A DNA stretch of 13,666 bases. Origin: an uncultured Pseudomonadota bacterium (GTDB lineage: Bacteria > Pseudomonadota > Gammaproteobacteria > Burkholderiales > SG8-39). This document shows, one piece after another, positions 1 to 5,986 of the stretch. Position 1 is the stretch's first letter. Each line of letters starts with the position of its first letter. The stretch lies in contig CAIVVS010000208.1 of assembly GCA_903909415.1 (NCBI GenBank), forward strand, positions 1 through 13,666, given 5' to 3'. Both the position numbers and the translations under genes were made by a program. The notes beneath the pieces are model-generated. The model did not search any database and was not told where the DNA came from. It worked only from the letters and a program-made list of their open reading frames with translations.

Positions 1-152
1 ATGATCATGACTCCCGATTTGAGGACGGGGTCCAATCTCCGCCCTTCCGCGATGACGCGGTCGAGGTCGCGCAGCGGGTAGGCGGTGAAGTCGAACGCCC
101 AGGCGCAATGGCCCAACCCGGCCAGGATCACGGCAACAAGGCGATTCCTCAA
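1..152 (-). CDS. Exported hypothetical protein, N-terminal part only (TTG start)
   Basis: This is the first part of a gene that continues past the left edge. The reading frame is open on the minus strand from a TGA near position 240 to the window edge and contains no usable ATG. A TTG at 150-152 is preceded by GGAAGG (160-165) at seven bases, an excellent ribosome binding site. From there the protein begins MRNRLVAVILAGLGHCAWAF, a short basic end followed by a hydrophobic stretch, as in a Sec signal peptide with possible cleavage after CAWA. The mature part continues with DFTAYPLRDLDRVIAEG. Codon third positions are G/C-rich as in its neighbours. It lies downstream of the DUF3047 gene on the same strand and may be the last gene of that cluster. 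I do not recognise the family and cannot give a function. The start codon is an inference from the SD, and about 50 residues are visible. Confidence 0.5.
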   Translation of the reverse strand, partial: MRNRLVAVILAGLGHCAWAFDFTAYPLRDLDRVIAEGRRLDPVLKSGVMI

Positions 153-315
153 GGCATGGCCTTCCAAGGACGCACGCGAGTCGGCAAGGATCGCAAGTAC
201 GTCCGTGCCATCGAAGCAAGCTATCGGGTCGTTGTGTCACCAAGATTGCAGCGGCATCCCAGCCATGCATCCCGGCGATCAGCGGCCCCGGTCGCGGAAC
301 GCGTCCCGAGCCCGC
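153..315. other. Intergenic gap between DUF3047 gene and the exported protein
   Basis: The 163-base space holds no convincing gene on either strand. Apart from the Shine-Dalgarno site at 160-165 I see no clear promoter, hairpin terminator or repeat. The gap is much longer than the other spacings in this minus-strand cluster, so the gene to its left may be transcribed separately. Confidence 0.4.
160..165 (-). promoter_or_regulatory. Shine-Dalgarno GGAAGG deciding a TTG start
   Basis: On the minus strand GGAAGG stands seven bases before the TTG at 152-150. An ATG at 157-155 lies only two bases from this site and is followed at once by CCT and TGA, so it cannot start a protein. The stop TGA (151-149) of that two-codon reading frame overlaps the TTG. 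Confidence 0.5.
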
Positions 316-1068
316 TCAACGCGGCGCGTGCAGTCCGATGTCCCCGTACCACGCCGTCACCGCCTCGCCGGTCTGGTCGGTGTCGGTCATGACCGCGATG
401 CCGGACACCGGCGGCGGGTCCTCGCCGAAGGCGCGTCGGTAGTCCTCCAGCACGTTGCGCTCTGCCTGCACCCATTGGCCGACGCGTGCCGCGCCGGATT
501 CCACCACCAGCATCATGGCGCGTCCGGTGTAGGCGTTCGGCTGCATCGTGCCCGCCGGCGCCTTGCCGTCCCAGACATAGTTGAGCGTCGCATGCGGCGG
601 CACCTCGCCCTGGATGCTCCGCGCCAGCGCGTACTGGGCGCGCATAGCCAGGCTGGCGCGCGCGGGGTCGTAGCGGAACAGCACGTAGACCCGAGCCGGG
701 TAGTCGTCGCCCTCCTTGCGGCCGATGTCCGCGCCCCAAATGAGGTTCGACACCTTCCAGCGCCAGCGCAGGATGGGCGTGGCGCGCAGGTCCACCTCGC
801 CGTCCGCAAAGCGGCGCACCAGCCCCGAGGCCGTTCCCTTGCTGTCGGCCTGCAGCACGGTGGCACCGCCCTCGGCCACCAGCGCGTAGCGGGTATGCGA
901 CTCGATGTTTCGGAAGGTGAGCGGCGTCCAGCCGGCTGGCAGTCCGCCGGGCGCCATGGCCGAGAACTTCCCGGCCTCGACCACGCCCTGCGCGCGCGCG
1001 GGCAGCGAGCCACCAAGACAAACGGCCACGATCGCGAGGACCGTGGCCGTTTTTGCCGAAAACAGCAT
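316..1068 (-). CDS. DUF3047 family exported protein
   Basis: A 250-residue protein with a clear signal peptide: a short Lys-containing start, a hydrophobic core (about residues 8-20) and a likely cleavage after ARA at residue 26, so it should act in the periplasm or at the envelope. The mature part matches what I know of the DUF3047 family: a beta-rich fold with the segment LRWRWKV (residues 100-106, after an I at 99) followed by DDYPARVYVLF (121-131), where the acidic pair and Arg are family hallmarks, and a C-terminal VMTDTDQTGE...AWYGDI block. The family has no established reaction. The start at 1068 places the signal peptide directly at the N terminus, but the site upstream has only a weak Shine-Dalgarno. 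It sits 23 bases after the thioesterase gene on the same strand and may be co-transcribed. The signal-peptide codons contain a strong inverted repeat (see separate entry). The family call is confident and the role is unknown. Confidence 0.85.
   Translation of the reverse strand: MLFSAKTATVLAIVAVCLGGSLPARAQGVVEAGKFSAMAPGGLPAGWTPLTFRNIESHTRYALVAEGGATVLQADSKGTASGLVRRFADGEVDLRATPILRWRWKVSNLIWGADIGRKEGDDYPARVYVLFRYDPARASLAMRAQYALARSIQGEVPPHATLNYVWDGKAPAGTMQPNAYTGRAMMLVVESGAARVGQWVQAERNVLEDYRRAFGEDPPPVSGIAVMTDTDQTGEAVTAWYGDIGLHAPR
1020..1052. other. Perfect 11-bp inverted repeat inside signal-peptide codons
   Basis: AAACGGCCACG (1020-1030) and its exact reverse complement CGTGGCCGTTT (1042-1052) flank an 11-base loop. 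Read on the plus strand, the right arm runs on into two more T residues (TTTTT in all at 1050-1054), so it resembles a factor-independent terminator for antisense transcripts. In the DUF3047 mRNA the hairpin would begin about 15 bases after the start codon. It may be a by-product of the two similar peptide segments ATVLA and IVAV. Confidence 0.45.
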
Positions 1069-1091
1069 AAGTGGCTGTTTTAATTCAATAT

Positions 1092-1532
1092 TTACGCCTT
1101 AGGCGGGGGTGGCGGCGCGGTGAAGTAGGTGCCGCGGCCGCTGGCGCAGAGGCCGCCGTCCTTGTCGTACACATAGGCCTCGCAGACCGAGTACTGGCCG
1201 CCCAGCCGGACCACCTTGCCCTTGACCGTGAGGTCGCCGGGCATGGCGGCGCGGTGGTAGTCCACGCGCATGTCGATGGTCGGCACCGCGCGGCCGAGCT
1301 TGCCGGCCAGCGCCCAGTCGGCGCCCAGGTCCACCAGCGCGGCGAGCACGCCGCCGTGGGTGTAGCGCCGCTCGATGTTCACCACCCACTCCTCGCGCCA
1401 GGTGGCGCGCACCTCGATGGAGTCCTCGGTGAAGCCCACCACGTTCAGCCCCAGCCACTGGTGGTAGGGGGCGCGCGTGATGCGCTTCTGCAGTTCCTCG
1501 AGGGTCAGGACTTCCTTGGCTGCGTCGCTCAT
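1092..1532 (-). CDS. PaaI-like hotdog-fold thioesterase
   Basis: A 146-residue protein of usual length for the small hotdog thioesterases, which hydrolyse acyl-CoA or aryl-CoA thioesters in the cytoplasm. The diagnostic segment YTHGGVLAALVDLGADWAL (residues 57-75) contains the HGG turn (59-61) and an acidic residue, D68, on the central helix in the place of the catalytic Asp of PaaI/4HBT-type enzymes. The later strands, TIDMRVDYHRAAMPGDL and KGKVVRLGGQYSVCEAYVYD, follow the family pattern. The tail ends in a run of prolines (APPPPPKA). Its start codon overlaps the stop of the upstream dehydrogenase gene as ATGA, so the two are probably translationally coupled. With the CoA ligase two genes upstream, a role in releasing a CoA-bound product, or in freeing trapped CoA, is likely. 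The acyl group is unknown. Confidence 0.88.
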   Translation of the reverse strand: MSDAAKEVLTLEELQKRITRAPYHQWLGLNVVGFTEDSIEVRATWREEWVVNIERRYTHGGVLAALVDLGADWALAGKLGRAVPTIDMRVDYHRAAMPGDLTVKGKVVRLGGQYSVCEAYVYDKDGGLCASGRGTYFTAPPPPPKA

Positions 1533-2560
1533 GGGGTCACCACCACTTTGCCGAACACTTCACGGTCCTGGATCAGGCGCAGGCCTTCGGCCGCCTCGTC
1601 CAGCGGGAGCACCTTGTCGATGCAGGGCTTGATCTTGCCTTCGCCGATGAGCTGCATCAGCGCGGCCAGGTCCTCGTCGTAGAAGCTGTTGGAGCCGATC
1701 ACCTTCAGCTCGAAGCTCCACAGGTAGCGCAGGTCTTCCTTGGGGTCGTAGCCGGCGGTCGCACCGCAGACCAGCAGCTTGCCGCCGCGCTTCAGGCACT
1801 TGAGCGAAGGCACCCAGGTGTCGCCGCCGGTGAAGTTCACCACCACGTCCACACCGCCCTCGTAGTTGCGGCGCTGCGGCTTGCCGTACTTCTCGATGGC
1901 CCACTTGGACCAGTCCACGTCCTTGTAGTTGACCACGTGGTCGGCGCCGATCTCGCGCAGGCGCTGCAGCTTGTCTTCCGAGGACGCGCAGGCGATCACC
2001 TCGCAGCCCATCATCTTGGCCAGGATCACGCAGCCGGTACCGACGCCGCCGGAGGCGCCCAGCACCAGGACCTTCTCGCCCTTGGCGATGGTCTTGTGGG
2101 TCATGAACATGCGGTGCGCCGTGCCGTAGGCGACCGGCAGGGACGCGGCCTCCTCGTAGGTCACCTTCTCGGGCATCCTGATCAGCTGGTCGGCGGAGAC
2201 CAGGCAGTACTGCGCCATGCCGCCGTCCATCATCTCGCCCATCAGGCCCTTCTTCTTGTTCAGCGGGTTGACCAGCACGCGGTCGCCCACTTTCCAGCCC
2301 CCGCTTTTCTCGTCACCGGCGCCTGCGCCCACCTCGTGGATGTCGCCGGCCATGTCCAGGCCGATCACCACCGGCAACGGCACCTTGATGCCGGGCATGC
2401 CCTTGACGGTGAACACGTCGTGGTAGTTGAACGACGAGGCGCGCACGCGGATCACCACATGCCCCTCGGTCGCGCGCGGCAGCGGATGGTCCTCGACCAC
2501 CTTGAGCTGGTCCAGACCGCCATGCTGGTTGAGTACCAGCGCCCTCATCGTGCTTGCCAT
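1529..2560 (-). CDS. Zinc-less medium-chain dehydrogenase/reductase (quinone oxidoreductase-like)
   Basis: A 343-residue MDR-superfamily enzyme. The N-terminal GroES-like domain (about 1-150) contains the typical VRASSFNYHDVFTVKGMPG and GLDMAGDIHEVG blocks. The Rossmann domain carries the nucleotide-binding loop GASGGVG (168-174), and HVVNYKD (208-214) is the segment usual in quinone oxidoreductase and enoyl reductase members. The Cys that begins the catalytic zinc site of classical alcohol dehydrogenases is replaced (N45-Y-H), and the four-Cys structural zinc lobe is absent; that position holds NPLNKKKGLMGEMMDGGM. It therefore probably uses NAD(P)H without zinc to reduce an enoyl, enone or aldehyde group. 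AGGAGG (2569-2574) lies eight bases before the ATG at 2560, supporting this start over Met5. It lies 33 bases after the acyl-CoA ligase gene and overlaps the thioesterase by four bases. Substrate unknown. Confidence 0.88.
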   Translation of the reverse strand: MASTMRALVLNQHGGLDQLKVVEDHPLPRATEGHVVIRVRASSFNYHDVFTVKGMPGIKVPLPVVIGLDMAGDIHEVGAGAGDEKSGGWKVGDRVLVNPLNKKKGLMGEMMDGGMAQYCLVSADQLIRMPEKVTYEEAASLPVAYGTAHRMFMTHKTIAKGEKVLVLGASGGVGTGCVILAKMMGCEVIACASSEDKLQRLREIGADHVVNYKDVDWSKWAIEKYGKPQRRNYEGGVDVVVNFTGGDTWVPSLKCLKRGGKLLVCGATAGYDPKEDLRYLWSFELKVIGSNSFYDEDLAALMQLIGEGKIKPCIDKVLPLDEAAEGLRLIQDREVFGKVVVTP

Positions 2561-2593
2561 CGTGTTGGCCTCCTGTTGAATTCGGTTGCGGTG

Positions 2594-4141
2594 TTACGCG
2601 GCGGCGCCGGTTTCGACCAGGCGCTCGCGCGCCATGCCCTCGACCTTGCGCCGGTCGATCTTGTTGGTGCCCGCCAGCGGGATCTCGGCGACGAACCAGA
2701 CCCGCCTCGGGTGCTGGTAGGCCGGCGCATTCGCCAGCGCATATTCCTTGAGCTGCTGCTCGGTCGCCCCGGGCCCGTTGCGGCGCAGGACCACGAAGGC
2801 CACCGGCTTGGTGCCCTTGATGTCGTCCGGCACCGGCACCACGCAGGCCTGCTCCACCGCCGGGTGGCGCTCGAGCATCTTCTCGACCTCGCCCGGGTAG
2901 ATGTTCTCGCCGCCGGAGACGAACATGTCGTCCACCCGGCCGACGAAGTAGTGGAAACCGTCCGCATCGCGGCGCAGCACGTCGCCGGTGACGTAGTAGC
3001 CGTCCTTGGTGATCGCCTTGTCCGTGGCCTCGGGCATGCCGTGGTAGCCGTCCATCAGGGCGGGCGACTTCATCTCCAGAACGCCTTCGTCGGCCAGGTT
3101 CCCCGCGGCATCACGCAGGCGCAGTTCCACCTTCGGATGCGGGTAGCCGACCGAGAGGTTGGGCGTGGGCAATCCCTTGGGATGCGGGCCGAACACCACC
3201 GGGCCGGCCTCGGTCGTGCCGTAGGCGTTCATGATCGCCGCCTTCGGGAAGTACTTGTTCAGCGCGTCCATCAGGCTCTGGCTGACCGGCGCCGAGCCCA
3301 TGCGGATGTGCTGCACGACGGACAGGTCCACCGTGTCCATCAGGTCGCGCTCGCGCAGCATCATCGCCATCATCGGCGGCACGGCGGTGAGCCAGGTGCA
3401 ACGATGGTCCACGATGGCCTGGATGTAGGCGCGGGCGTTGAACTGCGGCATCAGCACAATGGTGGCGTGGGCCACCTGCGCGAACAGCGACAGGGCCTGC
3501 GCGTTCATGTGGTACAGGGGCGCGGCCACCAGCAGGCGCTGCGAGGACCAGTCCTTGCCTGCCTGGCGGGTCTGCGCCACCCAGATGTGGCTGGCATGCG
3601 AGAGCACCACGCCCTTGGGGCGGCCGGTCGAGCCGGAGGTGTAGAGGAACATGCCGGTCTCGCCCGCCGCCGGCACCACGGCCTCGAAGGCGCCCGGATC
3701 GAGGAAGGCTTCAAAGGCCTCCGGGCCCGATCCCTGGAAAACGATGGCCGGCAGGTCGGCCGGCACGTCCTTGCGGCGCGCCTGGTCGCAGAACACCAGC
3801 TTGGCGTCGGCGTCGCGCAGCACCAGTTCGATCCCCGCGGCGGGGAACTTGAAGTTCACCGGCACGGCAATGAACCCCGCGCGCATCGCGCCGCAGTAGG
3901 TGGCGAGGAACTCGGCGCTGTTGGCCGCGAGGATGGCGATGCGGTCGCCGCGCTTCAGTCCGGGCCGTTTCGCGAGCGCGCGCGCCGCGGCATTGGCCAT
4001 GGCATCGAACTCGGCATAGCTGAACGTGCGCGCCCCGCCCTCGCCGCCCAGGTCGATCACGGCCGGCTTGGCCATGTCGCGGGCACGGTCGATCAGGTCG
4101 CCCATGTTCTCGAACATGCGGGGCTGCGTGGTGCTGCTCAT
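2594..4141 (-). CDS. AMP-forming acyl-CoA synthetase / CoA ligase
   Basis: A 515-residue member of the ANL adenylating family, of the usual length for medium-chain or aryl CoA ligases. It would activate a carboxylic acid with ATP to an acyl-adenylate and then to the CoA thioester. All core motifs are present: A3 TSGSTGRPKG (168-177), A5 NAYGTTE (305-311), A7 YYVTGD (382-387) with the following GRVDDMFVSGGENIYPGEVE hinge region, and the A10 Lys in GTNKIDR (K494). Nothing is missing, so it should be active. The frame is open further upstream, but the ATG at 4141 overlaps the stop of the VOC gene as ATGA and begins a normal ligase N terminus, so I chose it. It is the central gene of the minus-strand operon, with an MDR reductase and a thioesterase downstream. 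The acid substrate (fatty or aromatic) cannot be fixed from motifs alone. Confidence 0.93.
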   Translation of the reverse strand: MSSTTQPRMFENMGDLIDRARDMAKPAVIDLGGEGGARTFSYAEFDAMANAAARALAKRPGLKRGDRIAILAANSAEFLATYCGAMRAGFIAVPVNFKFPAAGIELVLRDADAKLVFCDQARRKDVPADLPAIVFQGSGPEAFEAFLDPGAFEAVVPAAGETGMFLYTSGSTGRPKGVVLSHASHIWVAQTRQAGKDWSSQRLLVAAPLYHMNAQALSLFAQVAHATIVLMPQFNARAYIQAIVDHRCTWLTAVPPMMAMMLRERDLMDTVDLSVVQHIRMGSAPVSQSLMDALNKYFPKAAIMNAYGTTEAGPVVFGPHPKGLPTPNLSVGYPHPKVELRLRDAAGNLADEGVLEMKSPALMDGYHGMPEATDKAITKDGYYVTGDVLRRDADGFHYFVGRVDDMFVSGGENIYPGEVEKMLERHPAVEQACVVPVPDDIKGTKPVAFVVLRRNGPGATEQQLKEYALANAPAYQHPRRVWFVAEIPLAGTNKIDRRKVEGMARERLVETGAAA

Positions 4142-5010
4142 TCGGTGAATTCCAGTACGACGTTCATGGCATCCGGCGCTGCGACGTAGCGGGACTTCGG
4201 ACCTTCGTGGGTGGCGATGCCCGCGGATTCGATCACCTGCCGGGCCGTCGCCAGCGACGCGCACTGAAAGGTGACCGCCGCCATGTAGGACGCGCGCCCT
4301 TCCGGGTCCACGCCGCCATGGGGAAAGTGGTCGGCAAAATCCTTGGCTGTGCAGATCAGCACCGCGCAATGGCCCAGCTTCACCTGCCAGCCCCAGCCGC
4401 GGTCCGCCACGCCATCGGCGCCCAGCACGCGCGCATAGCGCGCCGCCTCGGCCGCCGGGTCGGGGGACACCACCGACAGGTACTTGATGCGCGTCACGCC
4501 GTTGGCGTGGCGCTGCCACTCGGGCCGCCACACCAGCTCGGGCGTCAGGTGCTGGCAGAAGTACAGCCGTCCGCCGGATACCGGGTTCTCGCTGAAGCGC
4601 ACGGTGCGGAACGACGCTTCCTTCTCGGTGCCGCCGAGGTCCACCGGGCGGGTCAGGGCCTGCACCGGGTTCACCGGCAGGCCGGCCGCGGCCAGCGCCG
4701 CCTGCACCGCGTCCGCGCTCTTCGGCTGCAGCACGATGCCGTTCAGGCCGACCGGCGCGTCCTTGATTTCGGGCCGGGCGTTGTCCATGCCGGGCGGAAA
4801 GCCGATCAGTTCCAGGTAATCCGGGCCGAACACCATCAGGTGGTTGATCGAGCCCAGCGAATGATGGCCGCGCGGCGTGAGCGTGAAGCCCAGGCGTGCA
4901 TAGCGTTGCTGCGCCTCGTCCATGCGGTCGCGCACGCTGACCACGGCGTGGTCCAGCGGCAGCGGCTCGGACGGATCGGGAAGGCGTAAGGGTTTCACTG
5001 GATCAGGCAC
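4138..5010 (-). CDS. VOC superfamily protein (glyoxalase-like domain)
   Basis: A 290-residue protein of the vicinal-oxygen-chelate fold, most like the Glyoxalase_3 type. There are two related halves: the first begins LDHAVVSVRD (19-28) and ends GPDYLELIGFPPGM (62-75), and the second runs from IKYLSVVSPDPAAEAARYARVL to the C-terminal NVVLEFTE. Possible metal ligands in family positions are H21, E67, H154 (YFCQHLTPELVW) and E287; this assignment is inference. Known relatives include metal-dependent isomerases, lyases and extradiol dioxygenases, so the reaction is undetermined. The start is a GTG at 5010: TGA lies two codons upstream in frame and no ATG occurs before residue 30. The Shine-Dalgarno is weak. 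The stop overlaps the acyl-CoA ligase start as ATGA, so it probably acts in the same pathway. Confidence 0.8.
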   Translation of the reverse strand: MPDPVKPLRLPDPSEPLPLDHAVVSVRDRMDEAQQRYARLGFTLTPRGHHSLGSINHLMVFGPDYLELIGFPPGMDNARPEIKDAPVGLNGIVLQPKSADAVQAALAAAGLPVNPVQALTRPVDLGGTEKEASFRTVRFSENPVSGGRLYFCQHLTPELVWRPEWQRHANGVTRIKYLSVVSPDPAAEAARYARVLGADGVADRGWGWQVKLGHCAVLICTAKDFADHFPHGGVDPEGRASYMAAVTFQCASLATARQVIESAGIATHEGPKSRYVAAPDAMNVVLEFTE

Positions 5011-5068
5011 GGCTCAGTCACAACTCATTCACGAATCCAGCGCGGCGAACGCTGCGCGGGCCGGCAAA

Positions 5069-5085
5069 ACCGGGATTCTACCGGT
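5069..5085 (-). terminator. Weak hairpin with T-run just after the DUF6356 stop
   Basis: On the minus strand ACCGG (5085-5081) pairs with CCGGT (5073-5069) around a seven-base loop containing the DUF6356 stop codon, and three more T residues follow (TTTT in all with the last stem base). The stem is only five pairs, so it may attenuate rather than stop transcription into the VOC-ligase operon. Confidence 0.3.
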
Positions 5086-5311
5086 CTGCGGGCAGGCGCG
5101 AACGCTGCTCGACCATGCGCTGGTGCAGTTCGCGTATCGCGTTGCTGCCGGTCTTGACGAACAGGAAGGGAAACACCGCATGCACCGCGCAGGCGAGGCC
5201 GGCGGCCAGCAGCCGCCAGGAGAAGCCCGCCGCGGTGGCGAAATGCTCCGTATAGGTCTCCCCCACCGTGGCGGGGTGGTCGGAGAACAAGGTGCTGATG
5301 CGTGAGCCCAT
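5078..5311 (-). CDS. Small DUF6356 family membrane protein
   Basis: A 77-residue protein beginning MGSRISTLFSDHPATVGE. The pattern is that of the DUF6356 family as I know it: FxDHPxxVGExYxEH near the N terminus (9-23), one hydrophobic segment RLLAAGLACAVHAVFPFLFV (33-52), then KTGSNAIRELHQRM (53-66). It is probably anchored in the inner membrane by a single helix. No function is established for the family. The frame is open further upstream, but the residues before Met28 of that longer frame do not fit the family, so the ATG at 5311 is used. No clear Shine-Dalgarno precedes it. It is divergent from the AsnC-type regulator across 92 bases and could be under that regulator's control. The spacing to the VOC gene is 67 bases with a weak hairpin between. 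Confidence 0.8.
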   Translation of the reverse strand: MGSRISTLFSDHPATVGETYTEHFATAAGFSWRLLAAGLACAVHAVFPFLFVKTGSNAIRELHQRMVEQRSRLPADR

Positions 5312-5345
5312 GCGGACATGGTACTGGCAAGGGCACGCAAAGCGT

Positions 5346-5374
5346 TTGCCATTTATTGCGCAAGAACCAATAAT
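5346..5374 (+). promoter_or_regulatory. Putative sigma70 promoter of the AsnC-type regulator gene
   Basis: TTGCCA (5346-5351) and AATAAT (5369-5374) each match the -35 and -10 consensus at five of six bases with the ideal 17-base spacing. Transcription would begin near 5381, about 23 bases before the start codon. In this G+C-rich window such an AT-rich block is conspicuous and lies in the only divergent gap of the left half. Confidence 0.55.
5353..5373. promoter_or_regulatory. Inverted repeat inside the promoter, likely Lrp/AsnC operator
   Basis: TTATTG (5353-5358) and CAATAA (5368-5373) are exact reverse complements separated by nine bases; the palindrome TTGCGCAA (5356-5363) overlaps the left arm. 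Lrp/AsnC proteins commonly bind imperfect AT-flanked palindromes of about this length and repress their own gene. The site lies between and over the -35 and -10 boxes, so autorepression and control of the divergent DUF6356 operon are plausible inferences. Confidence 0.45.
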
Positions 5375-5403
5375 CGGGGTAGTTCCTTCCAAGAAAGCCG
5401 TCC

Positions 5404-5919
5404 ATGGCGAAAATTCCTGCCCCGAACGAACTGGACGCCATCGACCTGCGCATCCTCGCCCTGCTGCAGGAGGACGCCACCCTGACCGTGGCCGAGGTCG
5501 CCGACAAGGTGAGCCTGTCGCCCACGCCGTGCTGGCGGCGCATCCAGCGTCTGGAGAAGGACGGGGTGATCAGGAAGCGCGTGACCCTGCTGGACGCGGC
5601 GCGGCTGAACGCCGGGGTCACGGTGTTCGTGTCGGTCAAGACCAACCAGCACAGCGCCGCCTGGCTGGAGCGCTTTGCCAAGGCGGTGGCGGCGATCCCC
5701 GAGATCGTCGAGTTCTACCGAATGAGCGGCGAGGTGGACTACCTGCTGCGCGTGGTGGTGCCGGACATCGGCGGCTACGACGCCGTATACAAGAAGCTGA
5801 TACGGACGGCCGAGCTCTCGGACGTCAGTTCCAGCTTTGCCATGGAGCAGCTCAAGTACACCACGTCCCTGCCGCTGCACTATGCGACGGCGGCACGCAC
5901 CGCGGCTGTGCGCAGGTAA
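5404..5919 (+). CDS. Lrp/AsnC family transcriptional regulator
   Basis: A 171-residue DNA-binding regulator of usual length for the family. The N-terminal winged helix-turn-helix starts with LDAIDLRILALLQEDATLT (10-28), and the recognition region VSLSPTPCWRRIQRLEKDGVI (36-56) is the classic AsnC signature. The C-terminal RAM ligand-binding domain includes VTVFVSVKT (72-80), VEFYRMSGEVDYLLRVVVPD (102-121) and the final LKYTTSLPL. Family members form dimers to octamers and sense amino acids or related metabolites; the effector here is unknown. A good promoter with an internal palindrome lies just upstream, consistent with autoregulation. It is divergent from the DUF6356/VOC/ligase cluster and 67 bases before a Bug-type binding protein gene, so it is the natural candidate regulator for one or both sides. 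The start is set by the family N terminus; the Shine-Dalgarno (AAGAAAG) is modest. Confidence 0.93.
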   Translation: MAKIPAPNELDAIDLRILALLQEDATLTVAEVADKVSLSPTPCWRRIQRLEKDGVIRKRVTLLDAARLNAGVTVFVSVKTNQHSAAWLERFAKAVAAIPEIVEFYRMSGEVDYLLRVVVPDIGGYDAVYKKLIRTAELSDVSSSFAMEQLKYTTSLPLHYATAARTAAVRR

Positions 5920-5986
5920 AATAGCGGTTTTCCGGCGCGTATCCTCTCGGGCTTCTCCACTGCCCACCCAAGCGCAAGGACATCCC

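Noticed and set aside
85..1083. A plus-strand frame of 332 codons opposite the DUF3047 gene
   Set aside because: Arg/His/Gly-rich shadow of the DUF3047 gene, with no plausible domain or start site.
1937..4189. A plus-strand frame of 750 codons opposite the MDR and ligase genes
   Set aside because: It is antisense to two well-supported genes and composed of His, Gly, Arg and Val-rich shadow sequence without any domain.
4142..4531. N-terminal extension of the acyl-CoA ligase
   Set aside because: These 130 codons overlap the VOC gene in another frame and show no ligase features. The ATGA junction at 4138-4141 gives a natural start.
5353..5374. Promoter for the minus-strand DUF6356 gene in the same gap
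   Set aside because: I looked for boxes on the minus strand but found no pair with acceptable match and spacing, so only the plus-strand promoter is called.
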